Origin: Tetrahymena elliotti 4EA
Taxonomy: Eukaryota; Ciliophora; Oligohymenophorea; Hymenostomatida; Tetrahymenidae
Direction: 5' to 3'
DNA: 64,000 bases
Assembly (NCBI GenBank): GCA_000231825.2
Contig: JH720380.1
Coordinates: 1-64,000 of the forward strand
The notes below the pieces were generated by a model. It was given only the letters and a program-made list of their open reading frames with translations, did not search any database and had not been told where the DNA came from. Positions 1 through 11,884 of this stretch are shown here, in pieces (within the stretch, counting starts at the first letter, position 1; each line of letters begins with the position of its first letter). The position numbers and the translations under genes were made by a program.

Positions 1-32
1 AACCCCAACCCCAACCCCAACCCCAACCCCAA
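1..32. repeat. Macronuclear telomere (C4A2 repeats)
   Basis: Five uninterrupted CCCCAA units, flanked by AA, form the first 32 bases and then stop abruptly at ordinary AT-rich DNA. CCCCAA/TTGGGG is the Tetrahymena-type telomere repeat. Its position at base 1, C-rich strand first, means the window starts at a physical chromosome end created by macronuclear fragmentation. No chromosome breakage sequence is seen, as expected because it is lost during fragmentation. Confidence 0.97.
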
Positions 33-744
33 TTTTAATTGGAAAATTTATTTATTTATTTCAAATTTGGATTTTTTAAAATTAAATTTAATTGAAATTA
101 ATTATCTAAAGTTTCTTTTATTTTGTCTTAAAGTTATTTAAGCTGAGTTAGTTTTTGCTTTTAAATGAATTTTATGAATTAACATAAAAAATACTAATAA
201 TAATATGCATAGAATAATTCTTAATCACATATCAAAAAATAATATATTTAGTTAGTTTTTTAGACAGCATAGTATGTAGATTGGAAGATTTTAAAATAAT
301 TTAAATAATAATTACTAAAGGTTTAATTTGATTTTTGTTAATAGAGTTGTGTTAAAAAAATATGAAGCAAAAAAAATTTTTTTCTTGATTTTTTATCAAA
401 ATTCAAATGTTTTAACAATATAGATGTGTTTACTTAGTTTATAGTAATTAAAAAATATTTTATTATTTTAAATTTTTTGAAATGGTTTATTTTCATTAAT
501 TTAAAAGAAATCATCAGATTTTTAAATGAAACTAGTTTTCCTTGATTTTCCCTGTCAGAAAAGATATTTTTCTATCATCTTTATTTAAATTTTTAGTTTA
601 TAAAAGTAAAATTTTTTAATTTATTAAAAATTATGATTAAAAAAATTTGATTAAGAATTTTAATTATTAAAAGGTGACAAAAAATCAAAAAAAATAGCAT
701 AAGTAGAACTTTACTTTTTAAATAGGAACTGAAAACAAAGTATA
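33..744. other. Subtelomeric gene-free DNA
   Basis: About 0.7 kb of AT-rich sequence between the telomere and the first gene. I see no coding signal, no subtelomeric repeat array and no RNA gene. An in-frame TGA at 730-732 closes the frame just before the ATG of the next gene. Confidence 0.6.
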
Positions 745-2349
745 ATGAAAGATCATAATTTAAATAACATCTACTCTTTTATTCATATTTACTTTTTTAT
801 TTGTGAAATGGTAAATAGGCTCTTACTGATAATTCTTTATTTTAATGAGAAATAGCTAAGTTATGTATCTGCTGTAGTAACATATATCATATTAGAGAAA
901 ACATATAATATAATGAAATTAATGATCACTTTAAGCTTTAACGAACTAATGAAGTAATGTTTGATTGATGTTTTAAATTTGAGACATTTGCAGTAATACT
1001 ATACGGAAAATAAATATCACTTTAATACTAATAATTAAATGGCACTCAGAACTAGTGTTTACATACTATCTATCTAATACTTTTTATTTTACAAGGGTGA
1101 ATTCTTCTTAGTTTAAAATCTATTCACATAAAATTTAATTGTGGCTACTTCCTTATTAAATTATTTATTACCTGCTATGCTAAACATTATCCTTTGTTCA
1201 ACAGTAAATGATTTATTATTCATCACAAACAACCTATAAATCATTTATTTGGGTATACAATCTCTAGGTCTTTTATCAATAGAAACTTTAATATATCTTA
1301 ATTCTAATGTAAGTATTTTAATTTACTTAACCTTTAAAGTTTTAATAGTGTTTTCTCAAGTTTATTATGCTTCAAAAAATGGCTTGCCAATTAACTATTA
1401 TGAATAACCAATATAAGTCAAAGCTTATATAATACTGTTTGCACTTATTTCAATTCCATATAACTTTATGCCTTTTACTGATTATATAGCTAAATCTCAT
1501 TGCATAAGAGATAAATAATAGTTTCATAACCACTTCCTGTAGTTTGGAAGGATTACTTAATTTATTTAATTCATAATTGGATATACTGTAAATAACTTTT
1601 ATGAGTAAAATATCAAGTAAGTGACATATCTAAAATTAGAAGGAATTGTAGGAATATTTTCTATATCATTCACATTATTTAATATAGTTTATTTGGTTGA
1701 CATAGTATACAGAAAGATAACTAAGAGCTATATCTATTTTTACAAAAGATTGATAGGAATAGAGGAGTTAATTTAAGTAATTTAAAGATCTCCAAATATC
1801 CTCTATTTAGAAATTGAAGAAATTGAAAATGTAACTGAAATTTAAGGCTAAAAGATAATAGATAGATAAACACTTATGCAAAATTTTAATGAAAAGTTAA
1901 CAAATTAATAAAAATAAATCCTCTTTAATCTATTATTTTGGGAGCATCCTTTTGAAGATTGTAAAAATTTTAAAATTTACATAGGAAACTTAATTTAAAT
2001 ATATCAAGCTTCTTCTGCATACTATTCGTTTTTCTTCTTTGACATGCTAATAGATACAATTAGTAATAGAGAATTTCTAACTCATAGATACTTAATCAAT
2101 AAACATTTTACAAACAAATAAGAATAAATGAAATACTTCCATGCTATTTTAAATAGAATGTTCAAATTCGGATATTCTAAATCAGTAATTAATCTTTATA
2201 AAACTTGTGCTTAGAATTATAACTTAATACAAATTTGCCTTCAATTCTAATCTTAATTATAAAATTCTATTGCATTCTATTAGCTTATTCCTTCTTAAAT
2301 ACCTATGAATCCTTAATAATTATACTATGATCTGTATGAAAATTATTGA
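745..2349 (+). CDS. Polytopic membrane protein, unknown function
   Basis: One open frame of 534 codons in the ciliate code, with no intron needed. ATG 745 follows an in-frame TGA at 730 and the frame ends at TGA 2347-2349. The first half has at least five hydrophobic spans, for example those around SVYILSIQYFLFY, LLNYLLPAMLNIILCS and ISFTLFNIVYLVDIVYR. The second half is soluble and charged, with Glu- and Gln-rich stretches and a well-folded-looking tail (around FLTHRYLINKHF and AILNRMFKFGYSKSV). I do not recognise the family. It is the first gene from the telomere and converges with the REJ gene on the other strand, 260 bp away. A transporter or receptor is possible, but nothing in the sequence decides this. 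Methionines at 808, 913 or 1039 are alternative starts. Confidence 0.7.
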
Positions 2350-2609
2350 CTTTATATTTTAACTAATTTGAATTAAAATTAAGCTTAAAATTAAAACAAA
2401 TTCAGGAAACATAAATCATAAATCATTCATTTATTTAGTATTTTTACATATCTTTCTTTTTATAATTTGTAAAAAAATTAAAAATAATTACAATAAAAAA
2501 TAGATTTATTGATATAACTGAGTGAGGCACCAAAAAATTGGTTTAAACAAAACATAAAAATATAATTCTTCTAATCATGTATTTGAAATTTTAATAGAAT
2601 AATATCAAA

Positions 2610-5600
2610 TCAAACTTTTTAGAATTAACTGTAAATGTAGGAATTCAAATATTTTTTTTGTAAAGTTTTCTAATTTTTCTTTTTTAATTATTTTTAGAGC
2701 AATGTATCTTTAAATGAAACTACAATTAAATCAAAGCAAGTAAATATAAAATATGATCCTATTGATAGATTGGATGACTCTACATCCTCACCACTTACTA
2801 TTGAAAGAATGACATAAAACTACAGCCCTAATAAAAACAAAAGAGTAACTGATAAGGCATACTTACCCAAGTATTTGTTGACGAGCTCTAAGATCATTAA
2901 GCTAATACTAATTATTATTGCATTTGCTATAGACAAGGCAACCAGTTAAATAATACTTTAAGAAGAATTGGATATTACTGATATTGCAAATGAATGGATG
3001 ATTCTTACATAAAAGCAAGAAAATCTTAATTTTCTTGGCATTTTTTCATCATAAATTAAGAAAATACTCAAGAAATTATGGAAGAAAAATAATTATTTGT
3101 AATGACTTAATTCTTTAAATTTTTTTGTTTTAGAACAATACTAATCATGAGATAAATCAATTACATGTTCATTATCCTTGATTTTCTATTCCTATTTGTC
3201 TTCTTTTTCAAGGTTATTTATTTAATCATTATTATTATTTTGTGAGTTTGAATCAATTCTATTTTCAAGGAAAAGATTTTCTGCTTTATTTTCAGTTTTC
3301 ATAATTTCATCTTGGCTTACTTTGTTTTGATTTTAATTTTACATAAAATTTTTTCCACTTTATTTTGTTTGTATGATATTAAAATCATCTAAAGAAGACA
3401 ATTTATTATTAATATCACCTGACTTGTTTAAAGATATAACATTCAAGCCTGTTAGACGTACTGACTACACTTTAGATATAATGAGAGAAGAACACTTAGA
3501 AGATTGTGTTAAGCTTATATATGATAGCTTTTCAATTCATTATTTGTCTTTACTGTAAAGAATTTTGTTATTTTTGCTTTACACTATCTTTTTAATTTGA
3601 TAAACTATCAAATTCCTCTTTTGATTCTAATATAAAATTATGTTGCCTCAAAGCTATTTGTTATGTGTTTAAGTTTTAAAAAGAGGATTAACCCTAATTT
3701 CTTCCACTTAATTAGTTATTATTAATTTTATTATTGTATTATTTTTATTGAGGAGAGTCATCAAAAATATTTTGCTTTACATTTTTATTTACTATATTTG
3801 GACTTTCTTCTTTCATTTTTTCACTTTATATTGGCAATATTTTGTTATCACTTAATTTAAGAGTCACTCTACCATTTAATTATGAATTCTCAAAAGATTT
3901 ATCAAGTGCTTATCCCTTTAAGAAAAGTAAAATAAAAAAAATAGTTTTAGCTACTATTAACCAAAAAGCTACATACTTGTAAAAGTTACTAAATTAAGAA
4001 ATATTTTTTAATCCTTATTCACCAAAAGCCGTTTTTAGATTTTTATTATTTATCAAAGCCTCTAAATCATTCATAATTGTTGCTGGTCCTAAACTATCAC
4101 ATAAACATACATTTAAGTTAGACTTGCTGTTAAATACTAATTTACATCCTTTTTAGGTCCATTTTCCACTTGATTTTGTCAAACAAGATAAATCTTTATT
4201 TGATGCTTTAGCTGCAAAATTAAAAGAATTACTAAATAGATTTAAAGGAGAATTAGATGATGGTGCAGATGATGAAACTATTTCAGGATTAATAACTGGG
4301 TATTCCACTATTGTTTTATTCCCAATATTTTACTGTAAAAAATTAGTAAAATTTTAATAACTTGGATCATTTTTTAATTGTATGTTTTATAAGCTACATT
4401 GTAAATTACTTATTTTTGCTTAGTATTTGATGGTAAGTAGTTGTTACAAAATAGATAGTTACACAAGTTCTTTTCCGTTACTTATTAGCTTTATATTTAT
4501 AGTGAGGTACCTTAAAATATTTTAGCATCTTCATTTGGTAATGAGTTGTAGTTCATTTTTTAGCCTAATTTTGTAGATATGTATAATTATAAACTTTATG
4601 TGTTTTGATCCTAGTTCGGAGAATTTTTGGCTTTATTGTCTATTATTGTAAAGTAGTCTTAAATTTGTTAAGTTTTTATTTGTTTCTATGTATCAGATAG
4701 GCTTGAGTAGGGTATTTAAGACCAGTCCTATGACACAGAATTTTAGATATTAAGTTAATTAGTTAGCCTATTCTTATTAACTGAGATTTATAGTAGCAAG
4801 CAAACTAGAAATTGCTTTATTAGATAGTGTAGCAAATGTTGATAAAGATGAGAGAGAAGAAACAGCTTTATTTAGAGCATTTACAATTAAAATTTTTCTT
4901 TAATTAATTTAGATACTTGATTTGAAATCTGTTCTAAGACTAAGATCTTCTGCAATTAAAGAAAGCTAAGAGACAATTTACTAGCTAGTTTACCCATTAT
5001 TGTTAAGTGCTTAATCTATTAGGCTGATATATTAATTTTAATTAAAATTTGAACTTTGAATAACCAAATTAATTATAGTGTTGTATATTGCTTTTAATGA
5101 ATCACTCACCATAGCCATTAATATAATATTTCCAGCAGGTAGCATTGTTGCCAATAAAGAATCTGCCGACTAATCATTTAATTATCTTCTGCTTACTTGT
5201 AAAGGCTATTTTATTTCATTAATAATTCTTACTCTGACTTATACATAAAGAATTGATAAGATAGAGGTAAATTTGTATCAACACATCCAGATACTGAAAG
5301 AGTAAACAACATTTACAAACTGAAGGCAGGATTGAATGGGTTCGGTTAAGGAGATACATTAAATTAACAATTAGTGGGAGGGAAATTTATTTATAAACTG
5401 ATTATTGAAATACTAGGCATAAAAAAGTAAGGATTAAAGACTGAAAATCTCACAGTCACAAAAGGGTTAGAGCTTGTGAATCCTGAGTATTAATCCCATA
5501 ACCTAAACCTCAATTAAGTGAAATCAAACCTAATAGCACCTACCACACCATTTTCATAAACAATGGTGCTAGAAAAGGATAAGATATCAGGATTGACATT

Positions 5601-8600
5601 TAAATTATAGTTTAGAACAACAAAAATTTCCTCATTCAGATTCACTGTATTTGCAAAAGGATCAATCAATTTCAAAGAAATATCAAGTGGAGGTAAATCA
5701 AATTCAATGAATAAGACAATTATAGAATTAGTAGAAGACTTACTATCCTTTTTATCTGATAAATAAACCTTTATAACAGTATAGGGGGGGTTAAATGTAT
5801 CTGGAGGTATTTAAGGGTTATTTTAGTTTATAACAAAAGGATTGTTTTTCTAATCCACATAAGTTATGTTAGGGTTTAAAGGTTCAGAACAGCTCCAATA
5901 TTATGTAATACCCTAATCAACATTTTAATCTTCAATATCATAATCTCTCACAGAGCTTGTGGATTATAACAACCCTTTGTAATCTACTTTTTTATTTCCT
6001 CCAACAATCTTAACTATGAGATCAGTTGGCTGTGTAAAAAATTTTATTTACTGAGTAACTGTTACAGAAGAGTCTGTTGATAGTGTTAAGACAGCCTAAT
6101 TATTTTTATAAAAATTTTTTAAAGATTTTTTTTTCAATTCAAAAAATATACAAGTATTTAATTTTTTTGATTAGAAGCAAATGTATAGGATTTAATTTAC
6201 CTGATATTTGACCAGACTGCTAAATATTAATGATTGAAATTTGTGGGCTTGTAATCTTAATTTATATTGGATCATTTATTATTAAAAACTCTCCTTTCTA
6301 ACTACAGTATTATATACTGTAGCCCAATTGTAAAATAAATTCTTAAAACCTTTAAATTTAAAAAATTGATTAAAATTAATTTACAAATAAAATTTTTTGA
6401 ATAAAAAAGTAAAAATTTAAATATTTTTGTGCTTGAATTGTTAAAAAACTAAAAGTGAGTTACCTATAAAATGGAGTATTTATATTTGAGGTAAAATCAG
6501 AAATAATAGATTTGTAAGATTAGACTTAAAATATAAACTGCTGAGACCCAGAGTAGGAGTTTTTGAAAATATATTGGACACTAATGATTTTTTAAGTATC
6601 TAAAGTATTATGCCCTTAGGAATCAGAATACTACTTTAAACTGATTAAGATGATTTTGCGAGAATGGTTTAGATATTCAGATCATCAGAGTTAAATGTTG
6701 GATTCAAGAGAGACCATGTTATGCTTTTTAGACCTCTACCTGAGTCATTTAGCATTTTAGATTAAGTTATTTGATAGTCATTGCAGGAATTTTCTTTTTC
6801 TTTGTAACTAAATGCTATTCCTGAATTTTAAGGTTATTACTGAAAAACAATATTGTTCAAAAATCTATCAATAGGTATATTGCTGCTAGTTTTATATGAT
6901 AGAACATTTGGTAAAAAATTTAAAATTTGGCATAAGGCATCTTAACCTATTTTTTGCATCTCTATTTTGTTAAAAATAATTTAGCATATTTCATTTGAGT
7001 TTGTTTATGAAGGGAATTGAGATAAATCTACTAATTCTTTTCCAAAATCTATTGTCATATAAGGACCAGAATTTGATAATTATATATCGAGAACTGGTTA
7101 ATTATTCATACCAAACAACAAGATAAACATTTTCCTACAGTTGACGAGTAGTAATATCCATAATAGTTGCACTTAGAATTATAAATACTGCTACCTCCAC
7201 AATTTCCTTAAGCATCAGCAACAGGACAATATAAACAAATATTAGAGCTAAAATTTATATATCCATTTTAAAGGTAAAATTGATGATTTGTTAAGGTTCC
7301 TCCACACAAAAAGTTAGACACATTAGATGTACATGAATTGCAAATACTATTATCACTCTTAAATTTATAAACTGGAAAATCAAAAGTCATCAAGCTAGGT
7401 TAGCAAGAAGTACACTAATTACTAGAAGGTCCTGAACAAGTTGATAAAATCAGTTTGTTAACTATTGTTGTAAATAAGTCCTTGAAATGAAATAAATAAT
7501 TTGTTGAAAGGTTACTTTTGCCTCCTAGTATGATATAAGGACCAAAGCTTTAGTTTTATAACCAACATTAAGAAAGCTAATCAGAAAGAAGCTATTAGTC
7601 CATATCCATAAGGGAAAATCCATCATTATAGTTAAAAAGATTAGGAGATAGCAATGGATTGAGGATTAAGTAAAATGGATTAAAGCTTTAAACACATATT
7701 AAATTTATTTAATCAGCAATATATCCATTAGGGCAATTTGACACACACTAAAAGGTTAACTGGTTGTAGTAGGTATTTAAATTACATTTTTTACAAGTGT
7801 GATCTAAGGTGTTTAAAATATATCCTACATTGCATTATTAGCAAAAACCATGTTAATCACATAAAGAACAATAATCTTAACAAACGCTACATAATTTTGT
7901 GTTTTAATTATAGTAAACTGAATTAGCTACTCCATACTAAGTTTTCTTGTAAATTACTATATTTGCGCTTTCAGAAGGGTCAATGCAGATACCATCGAAA
8001 TAAATTTTGGATGAAGTTACACGATTAACCTATAAATCAGCAGTAAATGCTGAATATTAAGTTTTTGTGTAATACTCATTATATTTTCATTAATAAGAAG
8101 CTTGAGAGCATCTGTTGTAAATCCTGTAATCATCTTAAGAGAAGCATATTAACCACTAAATTTTTGGTATTGATACTCTAAGGGAGCACAAAAAATGCAC
8201 AATTAAATTTCTGTAATATCAGACCTTAAAGGATTAGGCATAGGGTATTAAGGTATAATTAAAGCTTCTTGTGGATAAGGTTAAAAAAATGGATAGTAAC
8301 TTTTTATTGCATGCTTGTATCCTAAACCAAGTTATACCCATTATCCTACAGTCATAAAAGCTCCTTCTTAAAAATCATTCAAATACTAATCCATATCATT
8401 TTATGCTATAAAATAAGGTACATTTCCTCTTATGTAGACATGCAAAAAATTAAATTACTCAGACCTATATCTCATAATTGAGTAAAATCTAGTTGAATTA
8501 AATGCATCTAACTTAAAGTATCCAATAATAGCAGCATCATAAAACTAAGAAGATGGAATAGCCAGAGAGTTAAGGTATTAGTCCTATTCCTCTAAAGATA

Positions 8601-8622
8601 CTCTACATTCCCTTTCCTTCAT
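2610..8622 (-). CDS. Large REJ/GPS membrane protein with Cys-rich repeats; possible pseudogene
   Basis: A polycystin-like surface protein read right to left. The N-terminal third is Cys-rich (CxxC repeats such as CSVCQDYCSLCDQHGFCQQC), like ciliate furin-type repeats. A REJ region follows: YDIEDQ, YWSC, then CQFNVSPQ and LPLSYQFFMY near 5.3 kb. A GPS-like motif (W, GC, CLCDSLG) lies near 4.1 kb, directly before a membrane span (AFWLIVAKTIFFILLFL). A cytoplasmic HNFLSIFLIYDEKMPRKLR stretch and further membrane spans close the protein. Clear introns include 4333-4409 and 6096-6200; 8050-8153 is probable. The ATG at 8622 starts the good frame, but a signal-peptide-like MILQLILLISFLYQAQS begins at 8689 in another frame. 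Further frame changes near 7.1, 6.6 and 5.25 kb are not explained by normal introns, so this is a decaying gene or contains sequence errors. All plus-strand ORFs here are shadows. Confidence 0.8.
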
Positions 8623-8689
8623 AAGAATTAAAAGCAGCTGATTGCGCTTAATAGAGAAAAGATATTAAAAGTATAAGCTATAGAATCAT

Positions 8690-10854
8690 CTAGCTTGTTT
8701 ACCTAATTTTTATTTCAAAGCATAAAATTAATTATTAATTAACTTTCTGACACTTTAAAAGATTTTTAAATAGTATAAAATCAAGTTATACTGGCTTATA
8801 AGCTAATATCTTTTTTTCATTCTCATCAGCCTTGAATATTTGTTTATATTCAAAACACCTCATCTTGAATTTAAAAACAAAGAAATCTTATCTAATTTTT
8901 ACTTTATTCTTTTCTATCTTTATTTCAAAGCTAAAAAAAAGTTTAATCATATTTAGAATTATTCATTTTTTTAGTTTATTTGTTAAGATATTATTTATAT
9001 ATTATTTATTTTGAAGGGTAATACAGTTTCTAAATAAGTATTTTTATTTTTTTTCTTAACCTTGAATTTAGGAGCAAGGCAACTTTTTTTTCTACAACAA
9101 ATTAAATTTTTAGATAAAATACCCTCTTTTCTTTTTTTTTTAAAGTAACATAAAAAATAAAAGCTTGCTTAATATTTTAAACAGAAATAAATTTTGCTTT
9201 AGCTTTAAAATAAATTTATAAAACATTAAAACAATATCTATTCTTTTATATTAAATAGGAACTAAATATTTTTAAAGCTGGATATATATCATTTTTCTAT
9301 AAACATTTTGAGCAATCACTAATTCTTTTTAAATTTAAAATTATTGGGTAATTAAGTAAGCAATATTTTATTCAACACTTTTTTTAATTTCTAAGATTTT
9401 ATGATGCATATTAAGGACAGGAAACCAATATTTATTCTCATTTTTTTACTCCTTTCATGCTTTGACATAAATTTGTTTGGAGAGTAACTTTTCATTTGCA
9501 ATTAATTAGATTATTATTTAAAAATAGTTGTTTGGATGCTTATTTTCAAATCTTAACTTTCAATTTATCAAATATATAAAATATATGGAAAGAAAAGCAA
9601 ACAATCTCATAGTAAATCAAAGCATAATTTTTATTCTACAAAGATTTATTTAAAAATAGGGGCCATACATAAAAATATTTTAAATTGATGAAGATAGCAA
9701 AATCAATACTTTTATTAAAAAAATACCAAAAAAGTTTGAAAATGAAAATTAAATTTTAAATATTTTGTTATTATAGAAAAATTATATAGTAAGCGGATTT
9801 TTAAAAGGATAATAAATAATTAGCAAATTAAAGTATTACCACATAAAATTTTGGCTACAACAATCTTTTTTTTTTAATAAAAACTAATTATTTAATTTCT
9901 TTAATTTTTTTGACCACTAAAAAAAACAAGTTTTTCAATTTTATTAATTCAAAGATGCACACTATTATATCTACATATTTAATATTTAAAGCAATTAAGC
10001 CTAAATATTTATTAACATGATTTTCTTAATCATTTGAAATATCTTTGGTAATTAAAAATATGGGCTACTTATTAGGTTTATTTTTAATTTATAAATTTGA
10101 AAACACTTCTTTTTTTGGCCGCATCTATATTAATAGGATTGATATTTGCTGCCTCAAAACATACTTTCTAATATTAACAATAATAAACTAAATCAGCATT
10201 AAATATTTTTTTTAAGTTTTGGTATTATTTAATACACAAGTGCTTCTAAAAAAGCTCTCTTTGTAAAAAATTACTCATACTATTTTCATTAATAATTAAT
10301 TTATTTTAATAATTTAAATAGTAAATCTAATAGTTATTTTGTTATTTTGATTGTTACATATTTAGTATTAAATTATTTATTTTCTTATGCTACACATAAC
10401 ATCCATAGATAAATTTAAGAAATATTGCTTTGCTAGTCATGATAATCTAAGAAATTATTTATCTGCTTGAAGGATAGAACTAATAAAAAGTATAAAATTT
10501 TAATGGAGTGTTTATATCTGAATGGAAATTAAGATCAATTACCTACCTTTCAATCATTCAAGATCCTTTAAATATTATATAATTAATTTGAATTCTTTAA
10601 TGAATATTTTAAATATTTTACTACTTTTTTTAGTTTATTAAATTAAATTATTTTAACTTACCTTTTAATATATTACATAAAGTTTTGATTTTTTATTTTT
10701 GAAATTGAAAAATTGAAATTGATGAGAAAATATTACTAATATCTAAATTTTTATTATAAATATGCTACAATAATTTTTATTTTAACTATTATATTGAATA
10801 TAGGCTTAATGAAACAAAGAATAGAAATCTTAAATAATACTCTAATTTAATTTT
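8690..10854. other. Mostly gene-free DNA with a possible gene relic
   Basis: AT-rich sequence between two minus-strand genes. It holds the upstream region of the REJ gene and, at about 10030-10275, an open stretch that may be a gene relic, listed separately. No tRNA, tandem repeat or transposon terminus is seen. Confidence 0.5.
10030..10275 (-). pseudogene. Possible gene fragment without a start codon
   Basis: Read on the minus strand, about 80 codons with natural-looking composition run between a TGA and another TGA at 10030-10032. The segment includes KKIFNADLVYYCQYQK and NPINIDAAKKRSVFKFIN. There is no ATG in frame and no obvious splice partner. The local base composition (GGCCGC near 10118) is less AT-rich than its surroundings. 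It may be a relic or an unlinked exon. I do not recognise the protein. Confidence 0.3.
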
Positions 10855-11884
10855 TCAGGCAATATGAGCTGAATTTGCACAGCCAATACAACATCTTGAG
10901 CATTTTAGACAACATGTATAGTAATCATCTGCTCCACAACTCCTACAGCTAAAATATTTTAGCTTTCCAGGATGATAAAAGCAAGCAGTCTATAAATAAA
11001 ATTTAGAGTTTACTAAAATAAGAAAATTTCTAATTAATTTGAATATAATTTACTTCATGATTTTATTCTGGGACAAACATTTCTTTACAATTTGTACAAA
11101 AAGTTGTAGTAGAAAGAACTTTTTTCATAATTTCAAATTCTTATGCATACTTAGAATAAACTTACTCTATTTATTGCATTTTATTTTCCTAAATTAGATT
11201 ATCAATAGTCTTTTGATGCAATTTATTTAAGAATTTTAATATTTATTTTTTATTGTTTTCATTTGTTTTAGATTTCTCAACTTCCTAATTATTAATATAA
11301 AAACGAATGAATAAAAATAGCTTTGTTAATTCTTATATCATAAATAAATTCTACTAATTTTTAAAATAAAAATAAACAAATTGGCTACTTTAATCATGTA
11401 TTCTATTGAGTTTAACTTAGGGCACTACAAAGTTGTTTAGTCTCCCTCAAAATAATATGCATTTTAAATTAAATTAATTTCTTCACTATACTTATTCAGA
11501 ATATTATATAAACTTTCAGCATGGATAGCATCGCATTTTGTATTCTCATAATCTAAATTAATTTTTGTAATATTTTGACTAACTGATTAAATAGATTTAT
11601 CCTATTATGCTAGCTATTGTCTCAGTATTTCTGTCTTTGCTTCAATTTACTCTATAAATATTTTTAATAAACTTTCTTCTAAGATTTCTTCAAACTTGAA
11701 ATCATATTTTACTCAATTAATTATTACAATTTTGCACTATTGCTTTAACTTAGCTTTCTGTCATCCAGCTTTAGGGTCCTTAATTTTACTAACCTTATTT
11801 GTTTTTATAAGTTAATAAGCTTAAAATTTTTCATAAAATACCTGTTGGTGAGGTGACTTTGCTACCAGGATTACTTTTTTTCAT
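10855..11884 (-). CDS. Coiled-coil protein with C-terminal CHORD-like zinc-binding domain
   Basis: The start is MKKSNPGSKVTSPTG at 11884, followed by an intron (GTATTTTATG...CAAATAAG) and GQQNQGPQSWMTESQVKAIV. The middle is a long coiled coil (FEEILEESLLKIFIEQIEAK and ILRQQLAQQDKSIQSVSQNI). The last exons encode a Cys/His cluster: FCTNCKEMFVPEQNHE, then CFYHPGKLKYFSCRSCG and DYYTCCLKCSRCCIGC, ending HIA-TGA at 10855. The N, HPG, SC, CC spacing resembles CHORD-type zinc domains and suggests protein-protein interaction; RING or B-box are less good fits. Two introns in the second half are clear from splice sites and frame. One oddity is at about 11702: the frame shifts by one base at an AAAA run between NNQLSK and YDFKFEE, a sequence error or real disruption. 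Confidence 0.72.

Noticed and set aside
3373..5323. Apparent plus-strand gene, including an ORF at 3373 and a long ciliate-code frame with LFDALAAKLKELL
   Set aside because: The minus strand across the same bases gives the REJ/GPS protein with conserved W, Cys and membrane motifs and a clean intron at 4333-4409. The plus-strand frames are open only because TAA and TAG are sense codons.
8832..9014. 60-codon plus-strand ORF rich in Phe, Ile and Leu
   Set aside because: Low-complexity composition, no homologous look and no splice or leader context.
11690..11800. Reading TGA as Trp or selenocysteine to keep one frame in the zinc-domain gene
   Set aside because: Splicing the clear GTATTT...AAATAAG intron gives a better frame that avoids the first TGA, and a one-base break explains the rest; there is no SECIS-like evidence.
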